A DNA stretch of 51,908 nucleotides from Permianibacter sp046297695 (GCA_046297695.1 JBKBHF010000028.1:1-51908), one strand, 5' to 3'; positions 7,348 through 17,042 are shown, numbered from the stretch's first letter. Made by a program: numbers and translations. Notes: generated by a model not told the origin, from the sequence alone.

Positions 7348-9249
7348 TCAGGTTGGGGCAGGTGCCACCACGACCCGGTTGCGCCCGCCTTGCTTGGCCT
7401 GATACAGCGCCTCATCGGCACGCTTGAGCAGTGCACTGCCGGTGCGCTCGTCTGGCAGCCGCGCCGCCAGCCCCATGCTGATGCTGGCCTGCAAACCCGC
7501 CGCCACCTGATTCAGCGACAACTGGCTGACGGCTGTCCGCATACGCTCGGCCACTTCGGCGGCATCACCGATGGCGGTGGCGGGCAACAACACCAAAAAC
7601 TCCTCGCCGCCGACCCGGCCGACCACATCGCCGGGCCGCAACGTCGTGCGCAGGCAATGCGCCACGCGCTGCAGCACTTTGTCGCCGACGTCATGACCGT
7701 GCCGATCATTGATCTGCTTGAAATGATCGATGTCCAGCATCAGCACGCAGTAATCACGGCCCTGCTGATGGGCCTCCTGCAATTGCTCCGTCAACACCTG
7801 AAACACATGGCGACGGTTGGGCAAGCGGGTCAGCTCATCGGTGAGCGCCATCACCCGCATCCGTTCGGCCTGACTGCGCTGCCGGAAAAACAAATATGCC
7901 AGCACAATGGCCACCAGCGCCGTCAGCGCGATGATCACGCTCTGCTGCATCCGGATACGCTGACCAGCGGCCAAGGCCTGCTCGTGCAGGGCGTTTTCCC
8001 GCTGCAACTGCTGGTTCTGCTGCTCCTTGCGTGCAGTATCGAACTGCACCCGCAACCGCGAGATCAGGTTGGCGTTGAGTTGCTCGGCCAGGCGCTCGCG
8101 CAACTGCAGCTGTTGTTGCAGCGCTTCGACCGCGGCAGCGTGTTTGCCCTGGGCCTGATAGATGGCGGCCTGCGCTTGCCGTATGCGCTCCAAAAAGCGC
8201 GGATTGTCGACCGCAGTGAAATAACGATCCGCCTCGGTCAGCGCTTGCAGGGCTTGTTCCGGCTGCGCCAGGGCATGCAGGGCAAGACCGCGCGACAGCT
8301 GCAACATGGCGAGATTCTCGGCATTGCGGTTGCGCTGGAAAAACGCCAACGCAGCATCGAGCAGCGGCATCGCTTCTTCGGCGCGGCCAAGCTTGACCAA
8401 CAAACCACCGATCGCCCGTTCGGTCAACGCCACATCCTCGGCATGACCAAGCTCACGCGCCAACGCCAACGCGGCATGGTAATGCGGCAACGCTGCCTGC
8501 AAATCGCCTTTCAGTTCCAGTGTTGAGGCAATGTTGAATTCGGCTGTGCCCAGGTTCTGCCGATCATCATTGCGCTGGTGTTCGCTGTGCAACTGCTGCA
8601 AATATTCCAGCGCCTTGTCGTAGTCACCGACCCGTTGATCCGCGTAGAGATTGGCAATGGCATTGAGAACAAAACGGCGCCGGCTGTCGCGCCCGAGGCG
8701 CTGATTGATGGCGAACGACTGCTGCAAAGCCAGCAAGGCATCGGCGTATTCGCCACGACCGTGTAACCATTGCCCGTGCAGTGACAGCGCCGACTCCAAC
8801 AATTCGTCATCGGCCAGCGCCCGCGCCGCCTCGACCACGTCGGCATAGCGCGCGCCAGCCTGTTCCGATTCGCCCTGCTGCTCGGCCGCATAAGCTTCGC
8901 ACAGCAACAGCTCCGCCGATGTCACCGCCTCGGTGTTCGCATTCAGCGTCGCGCGCTGGCGCTGGCTGTACTGCGCGGCCAGCGCCGGTTCATACGGCGC
9001 CCGCGCCCAGCACAGGCTGGTGAAGATTTGTTGCCGCAGCGGCCAATCCTGACTCGCGCCAACAGCGTCGCTGGCCTGCTCCAACAAACCAATGGCCGCC
9101 AGTCGATCCGATGCCAGCTGCGCTTTCGCCTGTGCATACAACGCTTGCGCATCGGTCGCGCGCGCTGGCGCCACCGCCACGCTCAGCCACGCGCCACTAC
9201 AGCACACCAGCCACCACCACCTCAGCCGTCCAACACTGCGCCGCTTCAT
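7348..9249 (-). CDS. Diguanylate cyclase with periplasmic TPR sensor domain
   Basis: Order of parts: signal/anchor (WWWLVCCSGAWLSVAV), a long helical TPR region (residues ~30-400, with repeated A-x-x-LG and YxxAL patterns), a coiled coil, one membrane helix (IIALTALVAIVLAYLFF) and a C-terminal GGDEF domain. The active site is GGEEF, preceded at the proper five-residue distance by an RPGD inhibitory site, so both synthesis of c-di-GMP and product feedback look intact. ATG 9249 is chosen over ATG 9276 because it opens the signal segment directly; neither has a strong ribosome binding site. This class senses an envelope signal through the TPRs. No EAL domain or partner gene is adjacent. Confidence 0.9.
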   Translation of the reverse strand: MKRRSVGRLRWWWLVCCSGAWLSVAVAPARATDAQALYAQAKAQLASDRLAAIGLLEQASDAVGASQDWPLRQQIFTSLCWARAPYEPALAAQYSQRQRATLNANTEAVTSAELLLCEAYAAEQQGESEQAGARYADVVEAARALADDELLESALSLHGQWLHGRGEYADALLALQQSFAINQRLGRDSRRRFVLNAIANLYADQRVGDYDKALEYLQQLHSEHQRNDDRQNLGTAEFNIASTLELKGDLQAALPHYHAALALARELGHAEDVALTERAIGGLLVKLGRAEEAMPLLDAALAFFQRNRNAENLAMLQLSRGLALHALAQPEQALQALTEADRYFTAVDNPRFLERIRQAQAAIYQAQGKHAAAVEALQQQLQLRERLAEQLNANLISRLRVQFDTARKEQQNQQLQRENALHEQALAAGQRIRMQQSVIIALTALVAIVLAYLFFRQRSQAERMRVMALTDELTRLPNRRHVFQVLTEQLQEAHQQGRDYCVLMLDIDHFKQINDRHGHDVGDKVLQRVAHCLRTTLRPGDVVGRVGGEEFLVLLPATAIGDAAEVAERMRTAVSQLSLNQVAAGLQASISMGLAARLPDERTGSALLKRADEALYQAKQGGRNRVVVAPAPT

Positions 9250-9400
9250 CACTCGTCGAACTGCCGGCCAGACCATGCCGCTATTGTGGCAGCTTTGCCC
9301 GAGAAGGCCACCACGCGCATCGTTCTCACATCCGCCGGGCCGGAGCGGTTAACCGGGCAGCGGCTCCTGCGGCACCCCGGACATGAGTCGCGCCACGCGC

Positions 9401-9901
9401 GTCTGGGGCGACACGTTCACCGCCAGCGAGGACAACGCCACCTCGAACAGGGTCCGGCACCAGGCCGACAGCAGCGGTGGCCAAAGCGGCTCCGGCTTCC
9501 ACCACTACGCCGATCCGAGCTGCACCGGCGCAGGCAAGACTGGCGGGGATTTCGGAACAGCTGTCTCGCGAAAAAGCCAAACAGCCCAGCACCGCCCGAA
9601 GTATTTGCTGGAAAGTGCATCAGAAAGCGGCAGCCGGCCCCGCACAGACGGACGCGCAACAAGAACGCCACAAAAAGCGCAGCCAGAGCCGCCCCCTGGA
9701 TGAACGTGCGTTCGAAGTCGGCAAGGAGTTATGGGAGCTCCGGAAAGTGCGCTATCGCGGCCTGAAGCAATCACCGTGCACTGCGTTGGCTGTTTCGCGT
9801 TGGCGAACCTGGACAAAGTCCGGCACGAGATGCTGGCATTGCCGAAACGGTATGTCTGGTCAGCCGGCAAAGCCCCACGGAATGCCGTGTTATGGGGATA
9901 A
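9401..9901 (+). pseudogene. Decayed IS5-family transposase, C-terminal part
   Basis: No open frame spans this stretch, but broken pieces in different frames read like an IS5-type DDE transposase: VWGDTFTASEDN at 9401 (the second catalytic Asp region), TDAQQERHKKRSQSR near 9640, then LRKVRYRGLK near 9738-9767, a frame change, and FALANLDKVRHEMLALPKR from 9794 to a TAA at 9899-9901. The N-terminal half and clear terminal inverted repeats are missing. It fills the gap between the diguanylate cyclase gene and ppnN. The C-terminal motifs are the secure part; the left edge is approximate. Confidence 0.6.
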
Positions 9902-9963
9902 TGGCTACCCGCTTTCGCCGGCATCACCGGGATGGGATGGCTTCATGTCTTTGCCACGATGGC

Positions 9964-11361
9964 TCAGCGATGAATGCGGTAGCACGGTTCGTAGGCGCGG
10001 CCCGGCAGGCGCATGCGGCCCTGCAAGACAAATTGCTGCAACAGCACATCCATGGCGGCCATGACATCCGGGTCACCGGTCAACTCGAACGGACCATATT
10101 GCTCGATGGCCTGAATGCCGTGCGCCTTGACGTTGCCGGCCACCACACCGGAGAAAGCGCGCCGCAAATTGGCGGCCAGTTCGTGCGGGGCCTGCGCCTT
10201 GTGCAGGTCGAGTTGCCGCATCGCGTCGTGCGTGGGTTGGAATGGCTGTTGAAATTCCTGCGGCACATTGAGCAGCCAGTTGAAGTGATAGGCATCGCTG
10301 TTGGCGCGGCGGAATTCGCGCACATGGGCAATGCCTTCGCGCACGCGCTGGGCGACCCGGATGGGATCATCGATGATGATTTCGTAGCGGGCCTGCGCGT
10401 CTGCGCCGAGCGTAGTGCCGATGAAGTCATGAATCTGTTTGAAATACCCGGACGAGGCCTGCGGCCCGGTGAAGATGAGCGGAAACGGCATGTCCTTGTT
10501 GGCCGGATTGAGCAGAACGCCGAGCAAATACAGAATCTCTTCGGCGGTACCGGCGCCGCCGGGGAAAATCACGATGGCATGACCGGCGCGAACGAAACCT
10601 TCCAGCCGTTTCTCAATGTCCGGCATGATCACCAGATTGTTGACGATGGGGTTCGGCGCTTCCGCAGCGATGATGCCGGGTTCGGTCAGACCGATGTATT
10701 GGCCGCCAACAATGCGCTGCTTGGCATGGCCGATGGTGGCGCCTTTCATCGGCCCTTTCATCGCGCCCGGACCGCAGCCGGTGCAGATGTTCAAACCGCG
10801 CAGGCCGAGCTGGTAACCGACCAGTTTGGTGTAATCGTATTCCTCGCGCGAAATCGAGTGGCCGCCCCAGCAGACAACCAGATTCGGCTCGCTGCCGGGC
10901 CGCAGCATCTTGGCGTTGCGCAGGATGTGAAACACGGCGTCGGTGATGCCGCTGCTTTTGGTCAAATCGAAACGCGGGTTGTCGGCGATCTCGTCACTGA
11001 CATAGACAATGTCGCGCAGCACCGAGAACACATGCTCGCGCATGCCGCGGATCATCTCGCCGTCGACAAACGCGGTTTCCGGTGCGCCGGTAATTTCCAG
11101 CTTGATGCCACGCGCTTCCTGGATGATCTGCACCTGAAAATCCGGATAGCGCTCCAGCAGTTCCTTGCCGCTGTCGAGATCGTTGCCACTCGACAGCACG
11201 GCGAGCGTGCAATTGCGAAAGACATGGTGCAAGCCGTGCTGGCTGGTGTCGACCAGTTTGCTGATTTCCAGTTTGGAGAGCAGTTCCAGCCGGCCGCGTG
11301 GCCGGATGATGGCATTGACGCTGGCGTAATTACCGTCAGGTTGCAGCGTGGCGTTGATCAT
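9964..11361 (-). CDS. ppnN: Nucleotide 5'-monophosphate nucleosidase PpnN
   Basis: PpnN (YgdH) splits purine and pyrimidine 5'-nucleotides into base and ribose 5-phosphate and is tuned by (p)ppGpp in E. coli. The 465-residue length matches. The N-terminal PpnN-specific domain is followed by the LOG-type Rossmann core with VVCWGGHSI (163-170), CTGCGPGAMKGPMKGA (193-208) and the hallmark PGGAGTAEE (267-275). It is a soluble cytoplasmic enzyme. It is a single gene, flanked by an IS remnant and the MFS gene. The start at 11361 keeps the full conserved N-terminus (MINATLQPDG). Confidence 0.95.
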   Translation of the reverse strand: MINATLQPDGNYASVNAIIRPRGRLELLSKLEISKLVDTSQHGLHHVFRNCTLAVLSSGNDLDSGKELLERYPDFQVQIIQEARGIKLEITGAPETAFVDGEMIRGMREHVFSVLRDIVYVSDEIADNPRFDLTKSSGITDAVFHILRNAKMLRPGSEPNLVVCWGGHSISREEYDYTKLVGYQLGLRGLNICTGCGPGAMKGPMKGATIGHAKQRIVGGQYIGLTEPGIIAAEAPNPIVNNLVIMPDIEKRLEGFVRAGHAIVIFPGGAGTAEEILYLLGVLLNPANKDMPFPLIFTGPQASSGYFKQIHDFIGTTLGADAQARYEIIIDDPIRVAQRVREGIAHVREFRRANSDAYHFNWLLNVPQEFQQPFQPTHDAMRQLDLHKAQAPHELAANLRRAFSGVVAGNVKAHGIQAIEQYGPFELTGDPDVMAAMDVLLQQFVLQGRMRLPGRAYEPCYRIHR

Positions 11362-11473
11362 GGTGGCATCCCGCCTGAGTTGTTGATGACTACCGTGATC
11401 ACACTATAGCGCAGGCACAGTCACCGCGCTGGTGGCACACCGATGACGGTCGATGTTCAGACCGCGTGTGCGG

Positions 11474-12772
11474 CTACAACGATTCGGCCAATTGGTGACC
11501 ACGCGGCATGTCGACCTTGAGCAGCATCAGCAGACCGACGACAAAATAGAGGCCGGAGATCAGCATTGCCAGATGGTGGTTGTTATTACTGAGCCAGGTG
11601 ACCAAGCCATAAGTTGGCGGGCCGATGATGGCGGAGATGCCGAGCGCGGCATTCCACAAACCATAGAACTCGGCGCGGCGCGCCCGCGGCGCAACGTAGG
11701 CGACCATGGCGCGGCCCGCCGATTGACTGGAGCCCATACACAAGCCGGCGATATTGGCTGCCGCCCAGAACGCACCGGGCGTGTCGGTCATCGCGGCCAG
11801 CAGCACCATGACGATCCAGCCAAACAAGGTCAGTGCCAAGGCATTGCGATGGCCCAGCCTATCCTGCAAGTAACCGAAACCGAATGCGCCAATCGACGCG
11901 GTGATGTTGACCAGCAGGATCAGCGTCATCGTCTGCGCCATGCTGAAGTGCATCACTTGCTGCGCGTAAATGGCGGCGAGTGCAATCACCACCGCAATGC
12001 CGGCCTGATAGGTCAGGCCGCACAGCAGCAGCCAGGCAAAATCCGGAAACCGGCGCAATTCGGCCAGCGTCTGCCACAACTGGCGGATACTGTGCCGCAG
12101 CACATGCGGCACCGATTGGCTCGGCTGTGGCTGCGCCCGCTCGCGCAGGAACACGAACATCGGTATCGCGGTGAGACCATAGAGAGCGGCGACCAGCAGC
12201 ATCGTTACCGGCACATAATGCGTTGCCTTGTCGCCGGCGGCTTGCGCCGACAACACATAGGCCAGACAAATGCCCAGCGCGAGCAGACCGCCGACATAAC
12301 CAAAACTCCAACCCCAACCGGAGACTTTGCCGAGCGCCTCCGGCTTGGCGATTTCCGGCAGAAAGGCGCTGTTGATAGCAACACCGGCCTGAAAGAAAAA
12401 ATTGGACAGCACGATTGCCGCGACGGCGAGCCAGAACGTGTGCGGACCGGCCCAGGCCAGTGCCGCCGTGGTGAGCACGCAACCGACGGTGACCAGCGCC
12501 AGCAGTTTCTTCTTGTTGGCATGGACATCGGCATAGGCGCCGAGTGCCGGCAACAGCAGAAATACCAACAGGCTCGACAGGGAAATCGCCAGCGTCCACG
12601 CCAGCGTCGGATAGCTCAGCGACTGCGCCACCACCGACACGAAATAGGCATTGAACACGGCGGTCAACACCACGGTGGTGTAACCGGAATTGGCGAAATC
12701 GTACGACGCCCAGGCGAGCAGCTCACGGCGGCGCACGCCGGCCTGCAGGGCATTGCGATCAAACAGTGGCAT
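11474..12772 (-). CDS. MFS transporter, UMF1/Atg22 type
   Basis: This 432-residue protein has twelve predicted helices. The N-terminus LLAWASYDFANSGYTTVVLTA is the signature of the UMF1 (unknown major facilitator 1, Atg22-like) family. A second motif is the NSAFLPEIA stretch near residue 135, typical of these proteins. Substrates are not established for bacterial members; amino acid efflux is sometimes proposed by analogy with yeast Atg22. It may be co-transcribed with ppnN downstream (112-base gap). Confidence 0.85.
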   Translation of the reverse strand: MPLFDRNALQAGVRRRELLAWASYDFANSGYTTVVLTAVFNAYFVSVVAQSLSYPTLAWTLAISLSSLLVFLLLPALGAYADVHANKKKLLALVTVGCVLTTAALAWAGPHTFWLAVAAIVLSNFFFQAGVAINSAFLPEIAKPEALGKVSGWGWSFGYVGGLLALGICLAYVLSAQAAGDKATHYVPVTMLLVAALYGLTAIPMFVFLRERAQPQPSQSVPHVLRHSIRQLWQTLAELRRFPDFAWLLLCGLTYQAGIAVVIALAAIYAQQVMHFSMAQTMTLILLVNITASIGAFGFGYLQDRLGHRNALALTLFGWIVMVLLAAMTDTPGAFWAAANIAGLCMGSSQSAGRAMVAYVAPRARRAEFYGLWNAALGISAIIGPPTYGLVTWLSNNNHHLAMLISGLYFVVGLLMLLKVDMPRGHQLAESL

Positions 12773-12828
12773 GGTGCGGTCCGGTTGTCGTGATCAATCT
12801 TGGGAAGCGCTGATCAAGTCGGGCTGTT

Positions 12829-12898
12829 GTCATACCGGCGAAAGCCGATATCCATTTTCACCGAAAAAAAATGGACCCCGGCGTTCGCCGGGGTGACA
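12829..12898. repeat. Pair of REP-like palindromes
   Basis: CATACCGGCGAAAGCCG...TATCCA and TGGACCCCGGCG-TT-CGCCGGGGTGAC face each other across an A-rich spacer. The perfect stem is ACCCCGGCG/CGCCGGGGT at 12875-12894. The same family occurs at 51676-51750. It lies between the MFS and threonine aldolase genes. Confidence 0.65.
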
Positions 12899-12936
12899 AG
12901 TGCATTGTCTTTCTGCCCAAATCAGAGCATCCCCTG

Positions 12937-13010
12937 TTTCGTGGTCGTTTTTTCGTGGTCGTTTTTTCGTGGTCATTGTTTCGTGATCAATCCCTTGTTT
13001 CCTGATCACT
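12937..13010. repeat. 14-bp tandem repeat over the ltaE stop codon
   Basis: Four 14-base units start at 12937, 12951, 12965 and 12979. The first two are TTTCGTGGTCGTTT; the third and fourth are close variants. A fifth diverged copy (TTTCCTGATCACTG) at 12998 includes the ltaE stop codon. Copies decay in order away from the first two, as in replication-slippage arrays. Confidence 0.8.
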
Positions 13011-14016
13011 GAAACGCGCGGATCACGGCAATCGCGTGGTCGATCGCCTCGTCCGAGACATCCAGATGCGTGACCAGCCGCAACCGGTACAGGCCCGTGG
13101 TCAGAATGCCGTGCTGCTTCAGGTGTGTCGTGAATGCCTGCGCCTGTGCCGGCGCGACGGTCAGGAACAGCATGTTGGTGGCAACCGATTCGACCGAGAC
13201 AAACGGCAGGCCGCTGATGCCTTCGGCAAGCCGGGATGCGCGCGCGTGATCATCGGCCAGCCGGTTGACGTGATGTTCCAGGGCATACAAACCGGCCGCA
13301 GCCAGCACACCGGCCTGACGCATGCCGCCGCCGAGCATCTTGCGCCAGCGTTTGCCGGCTTGAATGAAATCACGGCTGCCGAGCAGCACCGAACCGACCG
13401 GCGCGCCGAGTCCTTTCGACAGACAGATGGAAACGCTGTCGAACGGCTTGGCGAGCTCGCGCTCGGATTGGCCACTGGCGATCACGGCGTTGAAAAAGCG
13501 GGCGCCATCGAGATGACAGCTGAGCCCGCGTTTGCGCACCAGGGCCGTCGCTTGCTCGATGTAATCCTGCGGGATGACCCGGCCATGCCAGGTATTTTCC
13601 AGCGCGAGCAAACGGCTGCGGGCGAAATGCGGATCGTCCGGTTTGATCGCCGCTTCGATTTTCGCCAGCGGCAGCGTGCCATCCGGCGTGTGTTCGATCG
13701 GCTGGGGCTGGATGCTGCCGAGCACCGCCGCGCCGCCGCCCTCGTATTTATAGGTGTGAGCGTCCTGACCGACCAGGTATTCATCGCCGCGCTGGCAATG
13801 GCAGAGCAGCGCAATGAGATTGGATTGAGTGCCGCTCGGCACGAACAAACCGGCTTCGAAACCGAGCCGTTCGGCCAGCGTTGCCTGCAGCCGGTTGACG
13901 GTCGGGTCATCACCGAAGACATCGTCGCCGACTTCTGCGGCCGCCATGGCGGCGCGCATGGCGGCGGTCGGACGGGTGACGGTGTCGCTACGCAAATCAA
14001 TGATCGTCTGGGACAT
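13006..14016 (-). CDS. ltaE: Low-specificity L-threonine aldolase
   Basis: This PLP enzyme cleaves L-threonine/allo-threonine to glycine and acetaldehyde. ATG 14016 (MSQTIIDLRSDTVTRPT) is chosen because IDLRSDTVT is the conserved N-terminus; the longer frame to 14058 adds no conserved residues. It has 336 residues, as usual. Motifs: VGDDVFGDDPTVNRLQ (29-44), GTQSNLIAL (62-70), HLDGARFFNA (168-177, the cofactor Asp) and the PLP lysine in CLSKGLGAPVGS (Lys201). Its 3' end lies within the 14-bp tandem repeat. It diverges from the Atm1-type exporter. Confidence 0.93.
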   Translation of the reverse strand: MSQTIIDLRSDTVTRPTAAMRAAMAAAEVGDDVFGDDPTVNRLQATLAERLGFEAGLFVPSGTQSNLIALLCHCQRGDEYLVGQDAHTYKYEGGGAAVLGSIQPQPIEHTPDGTLPLAKIEAAIKPDDPHFARSRLLALENTWHGRVIPQDYIEQATALVRKRGLSCHLDGARFFNAVIASGQSERELAKPFDSVSICLSKGLGAPVGSVLLGSRDFIQAGKRWRKMLGGGMRQAGVLAAAGLYALEHHVNRLADDHARASRLAEGISGLPFVSVESVATNMLFLTVAPAQAQAFTTHLKQHGILTTGLYRLRLVTHLDVSDEAIDHAIAVIRAFQ

Positions 14017-14260
14017 GGCGAGTGAGCCTGCTGGCGCGGCGGGATCGGTGAATGGCACAGGCGTCAGAGCCTAACACCCGCGCCCGGCCGGACCAAGCCG
14101 GGCGTATCCCGTCACGTCGACTCTGCCGCGGTGCCGGCGTCGACGGCGCCCGCGCGCAGCTGCCAGCGCTACGGCCGCTGTTTGCGGTGGCCGGCAGCAA
14201 AGTTTTGCGCCAGCCCGTATGATCGGCGGCGGTTACCCGCCCTTCTCTCGACTCTCCATC

Positions 14261-16102
14261 ATGACCGACACCACCGCGACCGCTATGAACCTGGTCAAGC
14301 CCGAACAACACGGCGAAACCGGCCGCGCCGTGCTGCGCACGCTGCTGCCGTTTCTGAAGCCGTATCGCTGGCGCATTGCCCTGGCGCTGAGTTGCCTGCT
14401 GGCATCCAAGCTCGCCAACCTCGGCGTGCCGATGCTGATGAAAAAACTGGTCGATGATCTGAACGTGGCGCCGAGCCTGCTGGTGTTGCCGGTTGCGCTG
14501 CTGATTGCCTACGGCGCGTCCCGCGTTTCGGTGAGCTTTTTCAACGAGATGCGCCAGATCGTGTTTGCCCGGGTCATGGCGCGCAGCGCCCGGACCGTGA
14601 CGCTGCTGGTCTTCCGGCACCTGCATGCGCTCAGTTTGCGCTTTCACCTGGCACGACGAACCGGCGGCGTCTCGCGCGATGTCGAGCGCGGCGGCACTGC
14701 CATTTCCGATCTGCTCGACTGGACGCTGTACACCATCATCCCGACCATCCTGGAAGTCACGCTGGTCACCATCGTGCTGGTCTGGGCTTACGATGTCGGC
14801 TTTGCTGTCATCACCTTTGCGACCCTGATTCTCTACGTCCTGTGGACCTTCAAGGTCACCAGCTGGCGTAACCAGTTCTATCGCGCGTCAGTCGAGGCCA
14901 ACACCGTTGCCAGCGCCAGGGCGGTCGATTCGCTGCTGAACTACGAAACGGTCAAATACTTCAACAACGAAGAGCACGAAGCCCGCCGCTACGACGAAAC
15001 CCTGATCAAACAGGAAGACGCCAACGTCAAGGCACTGAAATCGCTGGCGGTGCTGAACGTCGGCCAGGTCGCCATCATCAGTCTCGGCGTCACCGCGATG
15101 ATGTGGCGTGCCGCCGATGGCGTGGTCAGCGGCACGATGACCATCGGCGATCTGGTGTTGGTCAATGCTTACTTGCTGCAACTGGCCAGCCCGCTGAACT
15201 TTCTCGGCATGATGTATCGCGAAGTGAAGCAGGCGCTGACCAATATCGAGAAGCTGTTCGGTCTGCTGCACGAAACAAAAGAGGTCGATGACAAGCCGGA
15301 TGCGCGGACGCTCAACACCCGCAACGCCGAAATCGTGTTTGACAACGTCCGCTTTGGTTATGACGACAGGCGGGAGATTCTGCACGGCGTCAACTTCCGG
15401 GTCGGACCCGGTGAGACGGTGGCGGTGGTGGGTCACAGCGGTTCCGGTAAATCGACGCTGGCGCGACTGCTGTACCGTTTTTACGATGTCGGCGCCGGCA
15501 GCATCCGCATCGATGGTCACGATTTGCGCGATCTGAGACAGGATTCGCTGCGCGCGGCGATTGCCATCGTGCCGCAGGATACCGTGCTGTTCAACGACAA
15601 CATCCTGTACAACATTCGCTACGGTCGGCCGAGCGCAAGCGACGACGAAGTCTTTGCTGCCGCACGCGCGGCCCATATCCACGATTTCATCGTCAGCCTG
15701 CCCGACGGTTACCAGACCGAAGTCGGCGAACGCGGTCTGAAACTGTCCGGTGGCGAGAAGCAGCGGGTGGCAATTGCCCGTGCCTTGCTGAAGAACCCGG
15801 CGATCCTGATTTTCGACGAAGCGACATCGGCACTCGATTCGCGCTCCGAAAAAGCGATTCAGGCCGAGCTGGATCGGATCGCGGTCGGCCGCACGACGCT
15901 GGTGATCGCACACCGGCTGTCAACCGTGATGAACGCCGACGAGATCCTGGTGCTCGACCACGGCCAGATCATCGAACGCGGCACCCACACCGAACTGCTG
16001 GCAAAAGACGGTCACTACGCCGCGATGTGGCGCTTGCAACAACAGGCAGCGGAAGTGGGCGATGTGCAAACGGTGGATGCACTGGCATCGCCGGTGGGCT
16101 AG
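14261..16102 (+). CDS. Atm1/ABCB7-type ABC exporter
   Basis: This 613-residue half-transporter has a six-helix membrane domain (residues ~35-330) fused to an ATPase domain. Walker A is GHSGSGKS (391-398), the signature LSGGEKQR (495-502), and Walker B ILIFDEATSALD (515-526). The membrane part carries the Atm1 pattern (FHLARRTGGVSRDVERG, LLNYETVKYFNNE), typical of mitochondrial Atm1 and bacterial homologues that export glutathione-linked sulfur or metals. ATG 14261 is chosen over 14219 because the extra residues are not conserved. The operon with rubrerythrin and a GlpC-like Fe-S protein converges on it, which fits a shared sulfur/iron stress role, though co-regulation is not shown. Confidence 0.92.
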   Translation: MTDTTATAMNLVKPEQHGETGRAVLRTLLPFLKPYRWRIALALSCLLASKLANLGVPMLMKKLVDDLNVAPSLLVLPVALLIAYGASRVSVSFFNEMRQIVFARVMARSARTVTLLVFRHLHALSLRFHLARRTGGVSRDVERGGTAISDLLDWTLYTIIPTILEVTLVTIVLVWAYDVGFAVITFATLILYVLWTFKVTSWRNQFYRASVEANTVASARAVDSLLNYETVKYFNNEEHEARRYDETLIKQEDANVKALKSLAVLNVGQVAIISLGVTAMMWRAADGVVSGTMTIGDLVLVNAYLLQLASPLNFLGMMYREVKQALTNIEKLFGLLHETKEVDDKPDARTLNTRNAEIVFDNVRFGYDDRREILHGVNFRVGPGETVAVVGHSGSGKSTLARLLYRFYDVGAGSIRIDGHDLRDLRQDSLRAAIAIVPQDTVLFNDNILYNIRYGRPSASDDEVFAAARAAHIHDFIVSLPDGYQTEVGERGLKLSGGEKQRVAIARALLKNPAILIFDEATSALDSRSEKAIQAELDRIAVGRTTLVIAHRLSTVMNADEILVLDHGQIIERGTHTELLAKDGHYAAMWRLQQQAAEVGDVQTVDALASPVG

Positions 16103-16433
16103 TGAGCCTCATCAGACGTGATTGCATTCGCTAAAAGAAGTTTCGCCCCTTACATCGCGAAGTGCGAAACACAGCCAACCAGTTCCCCTCCTTGTCAAGG
16201 AGGGGTTAGGGGTGATTGGGCTCCGGGTGCATGGACGTAAACAAGATGAGCCAAACTTGGCTCGTACAGCCGTGACCGTCTGAACGATAGGACATAGCAC
16301 AGCGCGCGCTGAGTCGAACCGCCAACAGCCCCGCTCAGCCAGATGCAGAGCATCCGGCGCTTTGCTGGCGTACAGTGCACAGGCACTGTACTTCAATCCT
16401 GCTTCGCCCTTGACAAGGAGGGGAGGAAAATCC
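16103..16433. repeat. Gene-free gap with palindromic repeats
   Basis: This 331-base gap between the convergent Atm1 and DUF3501 genes holds no supported ORF. A palindrome CCCCTCCTTG-T-CAAGGAGGGG (16185-16205) followed by TTAGGGGTG belongs to a common intergenic repeat type. A partial copy (CTTGACAAGGAGGGGAGG) lies near 16409-16426, beside TACAGTGC-ACAG-GCACTGTA (16371-16390). These hairpins may end transcription from both sides. A related copy lies after rdgC at 50993. Confidence 0.6.
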
Positions 16434-17009
16434 TCAACCAAAATCCTTCCGCAATGCCGCCAGCGTATCTGTCGGGATCGTGGTCGCCATCGTGTAATGC
16501 GGATGATCGCAGCCGAACAACACCGAGGCGCCGTCGCGAATCGCCATGATCTGATCTGGCGAGAACTGGAAACGCAGGAAGTGCACTGACGAGGTTTTCT
16601 CGGCGGTTTCCCGCTCCAGATCTTCATCGGCAATGGCATAGACGGGCGCAAAGCCCTGCACCTGCACGTAGACCCGATCTTCGACACCGATCAGTTTGGC
16701 CAGTTCACGCTTGCGTTCTTCGACGTCGATGTACTCGATCAGCAGTGTCGCTTTCCAGTTCTGACCGTCCGGCACCAGCGGGTTATAGGCTTCCAGCTCG
16801 CTCTGAATGCCCTCTTCGTCGAAGATTTTTTCCACCCGCAGCATCTCCTGAATCTGGTAGCGGATGGTTTTCTCGTCTTCAAACTGGACTGTCAGGTGCT
16901 CACCGAGGTGCACCGTACGCAGACGCCGGTGCGGGATCACTTCGGCGCGGAATTGCGGCCGGATCTTGCTGTAGCCTTCCAGCGTCAACAGACTTTCGCG
17001 TGCAATCAT
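16434..17009 (-). CDS. DUF3501 protein
   Basis: This is a 191-residue soluble protein, last of the rubrerythrin / GlpC-like / DUF3501 operon. The pattern ESLLTLEGYSKIRPQFRAEV at the N-terminus and a C-terminal half rich in acidic residues (VHFLRFQF, DGASVLFGCDHPHY) match DUF3501. ATG 17009 lies eight bases after AGGAGG; GTG 17012 is the other option. The function is unknown. Its constant association with rubrerythrin and a cysteine-rich Fe-S protein suggests an accessory or electron-transfer partner under oxidative stress. Gap to the upstream gene is 33 bases. Confidence 0.9.
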   Translation of the reverse strand: MIARESLLTLEGYSKIRPQFRAEVIPHRRLRTVHLGEHLTVQFEDEKTIRYQIQEMLRVEKIFDEEGIQSELEAYNPLVPDGQNWKATLLIEYIDVEERKRELAKLIGVEDRVYVQVQGFAPVYAIADEDLERETAEKTSSVHFLRFQFSPDQIMAIRDGASVLFGCDHPHYTMATTIPTDTLAALRKDFG

Positions 17010-17042
17010 CACCGTTACCTCCTGCAGAAACGGAACCGTGGT

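Noticed and set aside
7255..8526. Plus-strand ORF (423 aa) opposite the diguanylate cyclase
   Set aside because: Gln/His/Arg-rich shadow of a TPR/GGDEF gene with clear motifs on the other strand.
9892..11409. Plus-strand ORF (505 aa) opposite ppnN
   Set aside because: ppnN is unambiguous on the minus strand; the plus-strand product has no recognisable domain.
12937..13010. CRISPR-like array
   Set aside because: Units are 14 bases in direct tandem with no spacers and no cas genes anywhere in the window.
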